NCBI RefSeq assembly: GCF_010747475.1
Contig: NZ_VSLZ01000005.1
Coordinates: forward strand, 124,001 to 188,000
Source of the DNA: Halorussus sp. MSC15.2
GTDB lineage: Archaea; Halobacteriota; Halobacteria; Halobacteriales; Haladaptataceae
Direction of reading: 5' to 3'
Length of the DNA: 64,000 bases
Each line of letters begins with the position of its first letter. Position 1 is the stretch's first letter. The notes under the pieces are model-generated. The model was given only the letters and a program-made list of their open reading frames with translations. It was not told where the DNA came from and searched no databases. A program made the position numbers and the translations under genes. This document shows, in pieces, positions 1 through 8,575 of this stretch.

Positions 1-434
1 TGAGCGCCGCCGAGTCCGACGCCGGAGCGGACGGGGAGTCGCTCACGGTACTGGAGTTCGCCTTCGGGTCCCAGCGCTACTGTATGCGAATCGAGCGGGT
101 CGTCGAAATCGTCCGAAAAGGGTCGGTCACGCCGCTGCCGAACACCCCGCCGCACGTCGAGGGCGTCATGGACCTGCGCGGCGAAACCACCAGACTCGTC
201 GACCCGACGCGACTGTTGGACGTCGACGAAGACGGGGCGAAGGAGATGGTCTTGGTACTCGAGAGCGGCGACGAGGGGCCGGTCGGATGGCTCGTTGGTG
301 ATGTGCACCGCGTGCGGCGTGTGACCACTGACGACCTCGACGAGACAGTCGGAAGCGGTCAGATAAAGGGCGTGTTCACCGACGGTGACCACGTCGTCTG
401 GATAGACCCCGACGACGCGCTCTCGTCGCGGTGA
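1..434 (+). CDS. cheW: CheW-like chemotaxis adaptor (5' end just outside window)
   Basis: CheW couples chemoreceptors (MCPs) to the histidine kinase CheA at the cytoplasmic face of the membrane. The reading frame is open from base 3 and starts AGC GCC GCC; the window begins TG, so an A one base upstream would make ATG, and probably only one base is missing. The frame then gives the classic CheW opening (LTVLEFAFGSQRYCMRIERV), followed by an RGET-type turn (VMDLRGETTRLVDPTRLL) and the C-terminal beta-barrel half. About 144 residues is normal for a stand-alone CheW. The acidic N-terminal linker is haloarchaeal. The rest of the chemotaxis cluster would lie to the left. Family assignment is secure; exact start is inferred. 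Confidence 0.88.
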   Translation, partial: SAAESDAGADGESLTVLEFAFGSQRYCMRIERVVEIVRKGSVTPLPNTPPHVEGVMDLRGETTRLVDPTRLLDVDEDGAKEMVLVLESGDEGPVGWLVGDVHRVRRVTTDDLDETVGSGQIKGVFTDGDHVVWIDPDDALSSR

Positions 435-533
435 CTATCGGTCCCGCGACTCCCTCGTTTCGATAGCCGCCGAGTCGAAGACCGGCGTCGCGGCGTCCGG
501 AAGAATCTCGTTCTCGTTGCGGGGGTCGCGACG

Positions 534-1319
534 TTAGCTCCGGAGGCGGCCACCGTCCACGGGGACGGCCGCGCCGTTGACGAAACTCGCGCGTTCGCTG
601 GAGAGGAAGACCACGGTATCGCCGAGTTCGCGCGGGTCGCCCACGCGGTCGAGCGGGATGTCGTCGGCCCACGCGGCCAGTCCCTCGTCGTAGGTGTCGT
701 ACTCGCCGCGTTCGACCGCGGCCTCGACGAGTTCCTGAATCCGGGGCGTCTCGTGCGCGCCGGGGAGGACCGCGTTGACCCGAATGTCGGGTGCGAACTC
801 GCGGGCCTGCGTCTTCATCAGCCCGATGACGCCGCGCCGGACCGCGTTCGAGAGGACCAGTCCGTCGATGGCCTCCCGGACGCTGGTCGAGGTGACGTTG
901 ACGATAGTCCCAGCGTCGCTCTCGGCGAGGTGCGGGTGGGCGGCCTTGGTCAACCAGACCGCGCTCATCACCAGCAGGTCGTAGGCCTCGTACCAGTCGC
1001 GCTCGGTCGTGTCGAGGAACGGCCCGCTGGGCGGGCCGCCCGCCGAGGTGACGACGTGGTCCAGACCGCCGAACTCGGAGACGGTGGCATCGACCAGTGC
1101 CTCGATTTCGTCGGGGTCGGTGATGTCGGTCTGGACCGCCACCACGTCGCCGTCGCCCGCGGCGTCGATTTCCTCCTTGGCGTCCTCCAACTGCTCCTCG
1201 CCGCGGGCGCAGATGGCGACGTTCGCGCCTTCGGCCGCGAGCGCCTTCGCGGAGGCCCGACCGAGACCGCTCGAACTCGCCGTTACCAGTGCCGAGTTAC
1301 CGTCTAATCCGAGGTCCAT
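534..1319 (-). CDS. SDR-family oxidoreductase lacking the canonical YxxxK
   Basis: This is a 261-residue classical-length short-chain dehydrogenase/reductase. The Rossmann cofactor loop TASSSGLG lies at residues 13-20, an NAG-like TSAGG at 91-95, a catalytic-region Ser in NVTSTS, and the C-terminal NGAAVPVDGG typical of FabG-like SDRs. I chose the ATG at 1319 rather than an upstream in-frame one at 1367, because family members start a few residues before the Rossmann strand. The usual Tyr-x-x-x-Lys is replaced by Ser157-x-x-x-Arg161 in LSNAVRRG, at the right spacing. So normal hydride-transfer chemistry is doubtful, although the nucleotide fold is intact. A divergent SDR subgroup with an LSN...R signature exists, to my knowledge; substrate unknown. 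Confidence 0.85.
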   Translation of the reverse strand: MDLGLDGNSALVTASSSGLGRASAKALAAEGANVAICARGEEQLEDAKEEIDAAGDGDVVAVQTDITDPDEIEALVDATVSEFGGLDHVVTSAGGPPSGPFLDTTERDWYEAYDLLVMSAVWLTKAAHPHLAESDAGTIVNVTSTSVREAIDGLVLSNAVRRGVIGLMKTQAREFAPDIRVNAVLPGAHETPRIQELVEAAVERGEYDTYDEGLAAWADDIPLDRVGDPRELGDTVVFLSSERASFVNGAAVPVDGGRLRS

Positions 1320-1426
1320 GTCCGGTGGTTCGGAGGCCGCGGTAAAAGGTCTCAGGGTGGCGGCCATTCGTTCGGGGAGGAGAACACGTCACTGCAGGCT
1401 CCTCGGCGACGCTCTCGTGACCGTCG

Positions 1427-1966
1427 TTACGCGTCGATGCGGTCGGTCGTTTCGCCGTGCGGGCGACCGTATCGGGCCGCGAGTTCGTCCAGTTCGGCGG
1501 CGTAGCGCGCGTCGAGGCGCTGGACCTCTCGGCGGCCCTCGTCGGTGAGTACCCAGTCGGTCACGCGGGCGTCGTCAGACGTTCGGGCGTAGGCCGCCGG
1601 GTCGTCGGCCACGCCGTCGGCGTCGAGCGGTCCCAAGTCGAATCGGGAGTCGCGCAGTTCCGACGCCGCGAGGTCCTCGACGCGCCGGACGAGTCCTTTC
1701 TCGGCGAGTTGCGAGAAGGTCCGCCGTATCGTCGACTTCCGGACGGTCGCGCCGGCGGCCCCTTTCGGACCGATGTTGGCGTAGTCGCCGCGTTCGATGA
1801 CCCCTGCCACGTCGTCCAGCACGCCGCTGACGGTCGTCGGCGCGGAACGGTCGGCGTCCTCGCCCGTCATGTGGTGGAGGATGGTGCGCTCGACGTGACC
1901 GCTCGTCAGCAACGCCTCGTCGCCGGGCGGTTCCGCTGCATCGGTGGTTTCCGTGTCGTTTTCCAT
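1427..1966 (-). CDS. Winged-helix DNA-binding protein, haloarchaeal
   Basis: This 179-residue acidic protein has an N-terminal low-complexity lead and then a winged-helix-like core (roughly residues 20-100). The core includes STIRRTFSQLAEKGLVRRVED, the usual recognition-helix plus wing pattern, and TDEGRREVQRL near the C terminus as in PadR/MarR-like proteins. No ligand-binding or metal motif is seen. A TATA-like element on the minus strand (about 1990-1997) lies 27 bases upstream of the ATG, implying a leaderless mRNA. GTTAC-containing palindromes sit in and beside this promoter and suggest autoregulation. The protein recurs as a hypothetical or helix-turn-helix protein in haloarchaea; its target is unknown. 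Confidence 0.7.
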   Translation of the reverse strand: MENDTETTDAAEPPGDEALLTSGHVERTILHHMTGEDADRSAPTTVSGVLDDVAGVIERGDYANIGPKGAAGATVRKSTIRRTFSQLAEKGLVRRVEDLAASELRDSRFDLGPLDADGVADDPAAYARTSDDARVTDWVLTDEGRREVQRLDARYAAELDELAARYGRPHGETTDRIDA

Positions 1967-1973
1967 ACTAAAT

Positions 1974-2017
1974 GTTACGCAGTTGCGTTACATTAAGCGT
2001 TGGGGACGTTACGTAAC
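1974..2017 (-). promoter_or_regulatory. Promoter with GTTAC-type palindromes, likely autoregulatory operator
   Basis: Upstream of the winged-helix gene, three GTTAC/GTAAC elements occur within 44 bases. They are GTTACGC at 1974-1980, GCGTTAC at 1985-1991 and the perfect palindrome GTTACGTAAC at 2008-2017. The TATA-like element CTTAATG (minus strand) falls between them. Site density around a single promoter of a DNA-binding protein suggests self-regulation. The assignment of protein to site is inference. Confidence 0.5.
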
Positions 2018-2111
2018 CGGTCACACGGTGAACGGCGGGCGAGAAACAGGGGGCGGGACCGACCGCTGGAGGGTTACGGAACAGCGCTACAGGCGCAGGA
2101 CGGACTGCCTC

Positions 2112-2594
2112 TCACGCCTCTCGGTTCACTTCCCGCGACTTTCGGACCGTCACCCTCCCGTCCGTCGTCACGCCGATGAGCAAGTCCTCGTGGACTTCGC
2201 GACCCTCCACGGCGTTCCCGGCCTCGTCGCTCACGCGCTTCATCAGTTCCGGCGCGGCGTGGTTGACCTTGACGCCCGCCTCGTCGCAGGCGTCGTAGAC
2301 CCGCGACGGGACGTCGTAGAGGTCGGTACCCGCCGACACGACCACGCGGACGGGGGCCTGTAACGCCTCGGCGAAGGCGACCGTCTCGCTCGCCTTTCTG
2401 ACGTTCTCGCGGGCGCTGGCCTCGACGCTGGAGACGTTGGCTCGGGAAGTGCCCAGCGACTCGGCGATGGTCGCCTGCGCGACCCCGCGTTCGCGCAGGG
2501 CCAGCACCTCGGCCTGTCGGCGGGTCAGGACGCTGGTCTCGGCGTCGAACCCCGCGCGGTCGAGTATCTCGTCCACGTCGTACTCCTCGCTCAC
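2112..2594 (-). CDS. Tfx family DNA-binding transcriptional regulator
   Basis: This 160-residue protein has the Tfx layout. The N-terminal helix-turn-helix is LTRRQAEVLALRERGVAQAT, continuing to IAESLGTSRANVSSVEASARENVRKA (about residues 23-67). A C-terminal Tfx domain follows, with VVVSAGTDLYDVPSRVYDACDEAGVKV and the terminal region ending in RKSREVNREA. Tfx was described in Methanothermobacter as an activator binding near the formylmethanofuran dehydrogenase promoter; haloarchaeal homologues have other, mostly unknown targets. The ATG at 2594 is the first in frame and gives the standard length. The gene stands alone between a winged-helix gene and a TRAM protein gene. Confidence 0.88.
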   Translation of the reverse strand: MSEEYDVDEILDRAGFDAETSVLTRRQAEVLALRERGVAQATIAESLGTSRANVSSVEASARENVRKASETVAFAEALQAPVRVVVSAGTDLYDVPSRVYDACDEAGVKVNHAAPELMKRVSDEAGNAVEGREVHEDLLIGVTTDGRVTVRKSREVNREA

Positions 2595-2776
2595 GGCCGA
2601 CCACCTCGGGTCGCGGGCCGACTCTCGGCGCGGCGTTCGGTCATACCACTATCTACGCGCTCGTCAGGAAAAAACCCGCGACGACCGACGCCGAAACCGC
2701 GACGAACCGCGATACCCGCAGAGAAGAACGCTGTTGGGACTGTCCATCCCGCCGCGACTGACCGACCGACCGGACG

Positions 2777-3265
2777 TTAGCTCCCCCAGAAGTTGTCGCG
2801 GCTGCCGAGCTGGGGTCGCGACGGCCCGTCGTCGGCGTCGTCGGCGTCGCCGTCGTCGGCGTCGCTCTCGTCCGTCTCGTCGGTTTCCTCGACGGATTCA
2901 GCGTCCGCGTCGGTCGTTCCGTCCTCGTCGCCCATCGGCAGGCGTTCGAGTTCCTCACCTTGGGCGTGATTGCCGTGGACGTTCGTTATCTTCACCTTCG
3001 CGCGAGCGTCTGGCAAGACGCCGTCTACCATGACGATGAACCCGTCGTCGGTCCGGCCGACGCCAGCGCCGCTCTCGTGGATGTCCTCCACGTCCACGAC
3101 GACCTCCTCGCCGGGTTGGACTGGCGCGGTCTTGAGTTCGGAAATCGGCTGGCTGTAGTGCTGACACCACTCGGCCCCGCCGCGGTCGCCGTAGTGTTGG
3201 CAACCCATTCCTGCGATGCGTTCCTGAAAACTCGGGCACTCTTCGGCGAGTGGACAGTCCGGCAT
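2777..3265 (-). CDS. TRAM domain-containing protein with N-terminal Cys cluster
   Basis: This 162-residue protein has three parts. Residues 1-35 form a Cys-rich segment (C4, C10, C22, C34: CPLAEECPSF and GCQHYGDRGGAEWC) that could bind a metal. Residues about 48-112 form a TRAM domain with VQPGEEVVVDVEDIHESG, the GxGVGR turn and VMVDGVLPDARAKVKITNV. The tail is Asp/Glu-rich. TRAM domains bind RNA and occur in tRNA-modifying enzymes and in small archaeal RNA-chaperone-like proteins. The C-terminal Ser-Arg-Asp-Asn-Phe-Trp region is unusual after the acidic linker. A TATA-like AAGGTTTAGG lies about 27 bases upstream. RNA binding is family knowledge; the specific role is unknown. Confidence 0.86.
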   Translation of the reverse strand: MPDCPLAEECPSFQERIAGMGCQHYGDRGGAEWCQHYSQPISELKTAPVQPGEEVVVDVEDIHESGAGVGRTDDGFIVMVDGVLPDARAKVKITNVHGNHAQGEELERLPMGDEDGTTDADAESVEETDETDESDADDGDADDADDGPSRPQLGSRDNFWGS

Positions 3266-3367
3266 GGATGTGGGTACTTGCCGGGCTACCTAAACCTTTA
3301 CGTACCGGCCCAACCTTTTACCGGGTCTTTGGAAGCGACACGACCGAAACCGAGGAAGAGCGAAGCC

Positions 3368-3391
3368 CCTCCGGCGGTTAGACCGCTGAGG
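3368..3391 (-). terminator. Stem-loop downstream of the 59-codon gene
   Basis: An imperfect hairpin CCTCcGGCGGT-TAG-ACCGCtGAGG lies 64 bases past the stop of the small minus-strand gene at 3455 and upstream of the TRAM gene. It has a GCGGT/ACCGC core and outer CCTC/GAGG pairs. No T-run follows, so it may be an RNA stability element or chance rather than a true terminator. Confidence 0.25.
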
Positions 3392-3454
3392 CGGCTATCT
3401 GTACTACGAACGGGTCCATCGCGCTCGAAGGGGGTTACTGCTCTAGAGACGGGA

Positions 3455-3634
3455 CTACTCCCCGGCCACGAGGAACGTCTTGCCGCCCTTGCGTTCGAGG
3501 TAGACGTCGCCCACGTCGGCTAGCCACTCGCCGACGTACTCGTTCACGCGGTCGGTCTCGACCCCCGACACGTCGAGAATCGTCCTATCGTCGGCGTCGG
3601 CCGTGCGTTCCGCGCGAGCGAACTCGGGTATCAT
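3455..3634 (-). CDS. Small conserved-looking hypothetical protein (59 aa)
   Basis: A 60-codon frame begins MIPEFARAERTADADDRTIL and ends LERKGGKTFLVAGE. It has haloarchaeal acidic composition, third-position GC bias and no membrane segment. The pattern DVSGVETDRVNEYVGEWLAD predicts a short helix followed by the strand VGDVYLERKGGKTFLVA. I do not recognise the family. It fills the space between the TRAM gene and the DUF6684 gene, in the same orientation, and codon use matches its neighbours, which argues for a real gene despite its size. Confidence 0.6.
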   Translation of the reverse strand: MIPEFARAERTADADDRTILDVSGVETDRVNEYVGEWLADVGDVYLERKGGKTFLVAGE

Positions 3635-3789
3635 ACCAGAGACGTATCACGGACGGAGTATCAAGGTGAGCCACCCGGAGTGAAAGTGAAACTAATGGAC
3701 GGGAGCGACGTGGGCCGCGATTCCGCACGACGAGACCCATCGCAGTGGGACCGTTCGTCAGTCGGCCGAGCAGTTCCTCGGACGCTCGT

Positions 3790-3999
3790 TCAGATGTAGT
3801 GGGCGGCGACGTACGTGAGCAGGGCGAGTCCGACGAACGGGATGACGTGCAACATGAGGGCGGTCACCTGAATGAGGAAGTCCGGCGGATACGGCGACGT
3901 GAGGAGGAACAGGAAGACGAAGAACGCGATGATGACCATCGGGATGATGTTCACCGAGATGTCCAGCAACTTCTCGCGGTCGAAGACGGAGTCGGCCAT
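3790..3999 (-). CDS. Small two-helix membrane protein, DUF6684-like
   Basis: This is a 69-residue protein starting MADSVFDREKLLDISVNIIP. It has two hydrophobic helices (about residues 16-36 and 46-66) joined by a TSPYPPDFLIQV loop. I associate this layout with the haloarchaeal DUF6684 family, which often sits near respiratory oxidase genes; that name is from memory. The ATG at 3999 is preferred over an upstream ATG because a good Shine-Dalgarno sequence (AGGAGG) ends about eight bases before it. The zinc-ribbon gene at 4071-4466 is immediately upstream, suggesting co-transcription. Function is unknown. Confidence 0.75.
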   Translation of the reverse strand: MADSVFDREKLLDISVNIIPMVIIAFFVFLFLLTSPYPPDFLIQVTALMLHVIPFVGLALLTYVAAHYI

Positions 4000-4070
4000 T
4001 GTGCCTCCTAGGGAGGTCACGGAGCGGTATAACGGCAGTGGCCCCGCGGGCGCGATTCGACTCCGCAACC

Positions 4071-4466
4071 TCACTCGTAGAGTAACTGTTCGGCCTGTGT
4101 CCGTCGCCGGTCGGGGTCGAAAGTCGGATCGATTTCGGGGTCGGCGGCCAACCGGTCCAACACCAGTAGGGGGTCGGTCCCCCCGCGCTCGACGCGCTCC
4201 AGCAGGTCCGCAATCTCGCTCCGATAGAGCGCCAGCGAGTCGAGGAGACCGACCGCGAGTGCCATCGCCACCCCGGCGTCGCCACCGGGGAACGCATCAC
4301 TGACGGCCGAGAAATCGGGGTCGTCCTGCGTGGCGGCGTCGGTCGGGTCGAGACGCAGACAGTGAGTGCAGAGCGTCGCGGACGCGCTCTGCTCGGGAAG
4401 TGACTCCCGGAGGTCTTCCGGAACGCCGAACGTCACTCGCTCGCTTCCGCAGTCTGGACAGGTCAT
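4071..4466 (-). CDS. Zinc-ribbon hypothetical protein, DUF6276-like
   Basis: A 131-residue protein opens with MTCPDCGSERVTFGVPEDLR. It carries a second CxxC (LCTHCLRLDP) at residues 33-36, so four cysteines (3, 6, 33, 36) can form one zinc ribbon. The rest is predicted helical (GVAMALAVGLLDSLALYRSE, then LLERVERGGTDPLLVLDRLA) and ends with an acidic/basic mix. This matches a haloarchaea-only family that I remember as DUF6276. No enzymatic motif is present. It precedes the small membrane gene by 71 bases on the same strand. Likely a cytosolic protein or nucleic-acid binder, but that is inference. Confidence 0.75.
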   Translation of the reverse strand: MTCPDCGSERVTFGVPEDLRESLPEQSASATLCTHCLRLDPTDAATQDDPDFSAVSDAFPGGDAGVAMALAVGLLDSLALYRSEIADLLERVERGGTDPLLVLDRLAADPEIDPTFDPDRRRTQAEQLLYE

Positions 4467-4599
4467 ACCGTAGCATGTTCGCGGGCGGTGAAAAACGTCC
4501 GTGACGCGACGAAGTCGTCGTCGGCACGCAGTGACTTCCTCGTGAACGAGTGAAACGAGGCGAACGGGAGAGGTGAGCGAGTGAGAGAGACGTTCGTCG

Positions 4600-5298
4600 T
4601 CAGTCGTCTGCGGTGACGACTTCCTCTTCCGCGGCGGCCTCGGCGGCGGCCGCGGCGCGTTCCTCCTTCTCCTCTTCTTCCTTCTTGGCCTTGATTTTCT
4701 TCAGACGGAAGATTTCCTCGCGCTCCTGCTCTTCGAGTTTCTGCTCGATGTACTCCTGATTCTCCTTGAGTTCCGGCAGTAGCTTGAACTCCAGCGCGTT
4801 CACGCGGCGCTTGGTCGTCTCGATTTCGGTCAGCATCTTCTTCATCGCCGTCTCGACTTCGGCGGCCAGGATGATGCTCTCCAGCAGTTCCTCGTAGGCC
4901 TCGGCGGCCTCGTCGATGCGAGCGCTGGTTCCGAGAACGCCGTAGCCGCGCTCGTCGAGACCCTTGCGAACCTTGCTGGACTCGATTTGGGGCACGACGA
5001 CGCCCATGATGTTCTTGGACTCGGTGGTGATTTCGGGGTGCTCTTGGAGTGCGGCCGCCGCCCCGCGGACCGCCACGTCGCCCTCCATCGCGCGAGCCAT
5101 GTTAATCTTCTGCTGGGCGAGTTCGTAGTTCTCCTCGAGACCCGAGCGCACGTCCTGCGCCTGGTCGAGGATGTCCATGAACTCCATGATGAGACCGTCA
5201 CGCTTCTTCTCCAGCGTGTCGTGGCCCCGCTCGGAGAGTTCGATGCGGTCCTCTATCTGCATCAAATTCTTCCGAGTGGGCTTGACGTCCTTGGCCAT
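4600..5298 (-). CDS. atpD: A-type ATP synthase subunit D
   Basis: Subunit D is the central rotor stalk that couples c-ring rotation to the A3B3 catalytic head of the archaeal ATP synthase. The 232-residue sequence starts [20 protein letters not shown], the highly conserved N terminus (T-x-x-N/E-L-x-x-L/I), and has the two long antiparallel coiled coils (residues 5-75 and 120-205) expected of the family. The C-terminal Ala/Glu-rich tail is haloarchaeal. In other haloarchaea atpD directly follows atpB. Here a 7-kb secreted-protein gene separates them, so atpD needs its own promoter, and a TATA-like element is present at about 5325-5340. Confidence 0.96.
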   Translation of the reverse strand: MAKDVKPTRKNLMQIEDRIELSERGHDTLEKKRDGLIMEFMDILDQAQDVRSGLEENYELAQQKINMARAMEGDVAVRGAAAALQEHPEITTESKNIMGVVVPQIESSKVRKGLDERGYGVLGTSARIDEAAEAYEELLESIILAAEVETAMKKMLTEIETTKRRVNALEFKLLPELKENQEYIEQKLEEQEREEIFRLKKIKAKKEEEEKEERAAAAAEAAAEEEVVTADD

Positions 5299-5324
5299 CT
5301 TAGGGGGAGTTTGTGGCTCGAAGG

Positions 5325-5340
5325 GGTTAACCTTTTACAG
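5325..5340 (-). promoter_or_regulatory. Promoter of atpD
   Basis: On the minus strand CTGTAAAAGGTTAACC places an AT-rich TATA/BRE-like element 27-42 bases upstream of the atpD start. This is consistent with separate transcription of atpD now that it is detached from the main ATP synthase operon. Inferred from position and composition only. Confidence 0.45.
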
Positions 5341-5461
5341 TCGGCGCTGACTGGGTGGGGCCGGAACTCGTGAGATACTCATATGTTTACGCCACCCCCT
5401 ATTCGAGAAATAAAGAGGCGGACTGAATCAGTTTACTGGCTCGAAGTTTGCGAAGGTTGGT

Positions 5462-8400
5462 CTACTTCTCGTCGTCGTGAATCTCGTTGACTTCGGTCTG
5501 GTTGAGCGCTCGGTCGTAATATCGGACTTCGTCGATGCTGCCGACGAAGTCGCGGTCCTCGTGATTGACATGGGTCCCGATGTAGAACCCTTTGTCCGTC
5601 GCCGTATTGAGGTTTGTAGACTGCGACCAACCGTTAGTTACACTGGCAACGTTACCGTCGACGTAGAGTGTAGTGTCGCGAAGTGTATTTCCGTTTAGTA
5701 CAATTACGACGTGGTGCCACCTCCCGTCGTTGAGGTTTGTGTTCCAAACGCGGTTACCACCGTTCACTGCGAAACGAGTATTGCCGTTCGTGTTGATACG
5801 GAGGTTGAACGCGTCTCCGTCAGACGGGTTATTTTTGCCCTGTGACACCATGAGTTGTCTATCGTTCGAATACGAGGTCTTGACCCAGAGGGAGATAGCG
5901 CGATTTTCACTTCCGGACACACTGTCGAAGTTGGTCGTCACTTTATCGCTACCACTATGGAACTCGTAAGCGCTTTTTTCGACACCGGCGACGCCGAGCG
6001 TTGGGTTATTACGGACAGTTCCGTCGTGCGGGCCAACTGCGTCGTATGCAGTCGAACCGCTTGTTTCGTCGAGCTTCCAGTGGCTGACAAGTCCATCAGT
6101 CACCACTTCCTGTTTTCTTACAGTAATTCCCACAGTATCAGTAGCAACTGCACCGTTTGCGTCCGTGACGCGAACAGTTGCCTCGTACGTCCCACTGTCC
6201 GAATACACGTGATTTACCGTCGCACCAGTCGCGTCTATCGTCCCGTCACCGTCGAAGTCCCACTCGTAGGTCAGCGAGTCTCCGTCGGGGTCCGAGGAGT
6301 TCGACGCGTCGAACGTCACCGTCTCGCTCACGTTCACCGTCGTCGCCGACGCCGCCGCGTCGGCCACCGGCGCGTGGTTCACCGCGAGACTCCAGCTTTC
6401 GGTGTCAGACTTCCCGTAGCTGTCGGTGACGGTGAGCGTCACCGAGTAGTTCCCGCCGGACCCGTAGGTGTGAGTGACGTCGGCCCCGGTCGCGGTCGTT
6501 CCGTCGCCGAACTCCCACTGGTAAGTCAGCGAATCGTTAGTGTTCGGGTCGCTCGAAGCTGATGCATCGAACTGGACGGTCTCGTCGGGATTGGGTTCGG
6601 TCGGAGTGACGTTGGCCGACGCAGTCGGCGCGTCGTCCACGGTGATGGTACCGGTCGCCGTGTCGGATTCGCCGAACCTGTCAGTAACTCGGAGTTCGAC
6701 CGGATACTCACCAGCCGTGTCGTACCGATGGACCACCGAACTGTTCGAGTCCATCGCAGTCGCGCCGTCACCGAACGTCCAATCGTACGTTAGCGAGTCG
6801 CCGTCGTTGGGGTCCGACGAACTACTACCGTCGAGTTTGACTGCCTCCGAGGTGTTCAGCACGGTCCGGTTGGCTATCAGATAGGCCGCAGGCGGACTGT
6901 TCACCGTGACCGTCACCGAGTCGGTGGCGGTCAGTCCCTGCTCACCCTCGACCGTGACCGAAACGTCGTACCTTCCGGCGGACTCGTAGGTATGGTTGAC
7001 CGTTGCGTCGAGCGCGGTTGTCAGGTCGCCGAGCTTCCACTCGTAGGACGTAACGTTACCGTCGGGGTCGGTGGCGTTCGCCTCGAACGTGTGTTCGACG
7101 TCCTCTGTAACGTTACCGGGGTCGCGTATCTGAACCGATGGCGGATACGTGACGACGACGGACTGAGTGGTCGTGTTTGTCACACCGTCGTCATCAGTGA
7201 CCCGAAGCGTGACGTTCGCCGTGCCGGTCTGGTTGAACTCGGTCGAGATGGACTCGCCAGTCGCTTCGTAGTCGCCATCAGTATCGAGGTCCCACTCGTG
7301 AGTGACGACGTTACCGTCGACGTCGAAGGCGTCGGTCGCACTCAGCGTCACCGACCGATTGACAGCGACTACGGACTGGTCGATAACCGGTGTCGGTCCG
7401 CGGTTCGTGACGTTGACGGTGTGGGTAGCGGTCGCCGTCCCGTTGGCGTCGTCGGTCACGCGTACCGTGACGTCGTGCGGTCCGTCGTCGCTGAAGGTCG
7501 GGTGAATCGTACGACCGGACTGCTCGAATGTCCCATCGTCGTCTACGTCCCAGTCGTAACTGACGACCGTTCCGTCGGGGTCGCTCGCGTGGACAACTTC
7601 GACAGTCGCGGTCTCGTACGTCCGGGTGCTATCGGTGCCATTCACGGTGACACTCGGCGGAGCGTTCACTTCGACGACTTTCCGAACGACGACGGTCTCG
7701 TTGTGGTCGTTAGTACCGCGCATCCGGACCGTCTTCGTTCCGTTCGTCGAGAACGACCGAGTAGCGTTCCAACCCGTCGTCTCGTAGACACCGTCGTCGT
7801 CGAGGTCCCACTCGACTCGCTTGATGTGGTCGCGATAGCCTTCGACGGTGGAGGCGTCGAACGTAACGCTCTGACCGACGGTCGGGGTCGACGGCGTCGC
7901 GTTGACGAACATCGGCGTCGCCCGCGTGAGGTTGATGTGCCTGAGATGGGCCGTTCCGTTACCGTGGAATTCGACGATAATCTCGGTGTTAGCCCAAAGC
8001 CTCGGCGGGACGAGCGCACTGAGTGTGACGTTCTCGTCGGCAGTCAGGTTGATAGACGCAATCTTGACTCGGGGGAAGTTCCGCGTATCTGCCCAGATTG
8101 TCACCACGGTATCGCCGTCGATACCACCGACGGTGGCGTTGACCTTTTGCCAGCCGTCAATCCCGCTGCCTGTTTGCGTCCCACCACTGGAGTTGAGCGT
8201 GATGTTCCCCGGGCCAGTGCTGATACCGTCCTCGGTGACGTTCGTCCGGTCGATTCCCGTTCCGTTTCCGTCGGGGAACGAGCTGAAGTTGTCCGTCGTA
8301 TCGTTGACCGTAAAGACGGTCGAATCCCAGTTACTCTTCCGCCCAGCGAGGTCGACGGCACGTCCGCGGAGTTCGTAGGTACCGGGACCTGCCTCGAAGG

Positions 8401-8575
8401 GCAAGAGACCGAGATTCTCGGTGTTGTTAATCTGCTGCCAGTCGGTCCAGTTCCCGTCCTCGTTGGCGTCGTGGTACTGGTACTCGACGTACCGGACGCG
8501 TTCATCTACCAGCGTACGGACGAGCGGCGACCGTTCGCTTCCGACGGACGAAACCGAAATTTCGGGGGCGGTTAC
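5462..8575 (-). CDS. Giant secreted PKD/LamG protein, C-terminal part (frame 3 of 3)
   Basis: About 1,037 codons are open from VTAPEISV (about 8575) to the stop at 5462. The nearest in-frame start-like codon is a TTG at 8404, so this is a continuation rather than an independent gene. The order is a bacterial Ig/YXWD-like linker (RYVEYQYHDANEDGNWTDW), a carbohydrate-binding-like stretch, then seven PKD repeats with cores VEWDLDDDG, YDWDVDDDG, HEWDLDTDG, YEWKLGD, YDWTFGDG, YQWEFGDG and YEWDFDGDG. A C-terminal LamG/concanavalin-like domain follows (SHWKLDETSGSTAYDAVGPH ... SIDEVRYYDRALNQTEVNEI). PKD and LamG domains mediate protein or glycan contacts outside the cell. The last frame of a gene starting at 12530. 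Confidence 0.8.
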   Translation of the reverse strand, partial: VTAPEISVSSVGSERSPLVRTLVDERVRYVEYQYHDANEDGNWTDWQQINNTENLGLLPFEAGPGTYELRGRAVDLAGRKSNWDSTVFTVNDTTDNFSSFPDGNGTGIDRTNVTEDGISTGPGNITLNSSGGTQTGSGIDGWQKVNATVGGIDGDTVVTIWADTRNFPRVKIASINLTADENVTLSALVPPRLWANTEIIVEFHGNGTAHLRHINLTRATPMFVNATPSTPTVGQSVTFDASTVEGYRDHIKRVEWDLDDDGVYETTGWNATRSFSTNGTKTVRMRGTNDHNETVVVRKVVEVNAPPSVTVNGTDSTRTYETATVEVVHASDPDGTVVSYDWDVDDDGTFEQSGRTIHPTFSDDGPHDVTVRVTDDANGTATATHTVNVTNRGPTPVIDQSVVAVNRSVTLSATDAFDVDGNVVTHEWDLDTDGDYEATGESISTEFNQTGTANVTLRVTDDDGVTNTTTQSVVVTYPPSVQIRDPGNVTEDVEHTFEANATDPDGNVTSYEWKLGDLTTALDATVNHTYESAGRYDVSVTVEGEQGLTATDSVTVTVNSPPAAYLIANRTVLNTSEAVKLDGSSSSDPNDGDSLTYDWTFGDGATAMDSNSSVVHRYDTAGEYPVELRVTDRFGESDTATGTITVDDAPTASANVTPTEPNPDETVQFDASASSDPNTNDSLTYQWEFGDGTTATGADVTHTYGSGGNYSVTLTVTDSYGKSDTESWSLAVNHAPVADAAASATTVNVSETVTFDASNSSDPDGDSLTYEWDFDGDGTIDATGATVNHVYSDSGTYEATVRVTDANGAVATDTVGITVRKQEVVTDGLVSHWKLDETSGSTAYDAVGPHDGTVRNNPTLGVAGVEKSAYEFHSGSDKVTTNFDSVSGSENRAISLWVKTSYSNDRQLMVSQGKNNPSDGDAFNLRINTNGNTRFAVNGGNRVWNTNLNDGRWHHVVIVLNGNTLRDTTLYVDGNVASVTNGWSQSTNLNTATDKGFYIGTHVNHEDRDFVGSIDEVRYYDRALNQTEVNEIHDDEK

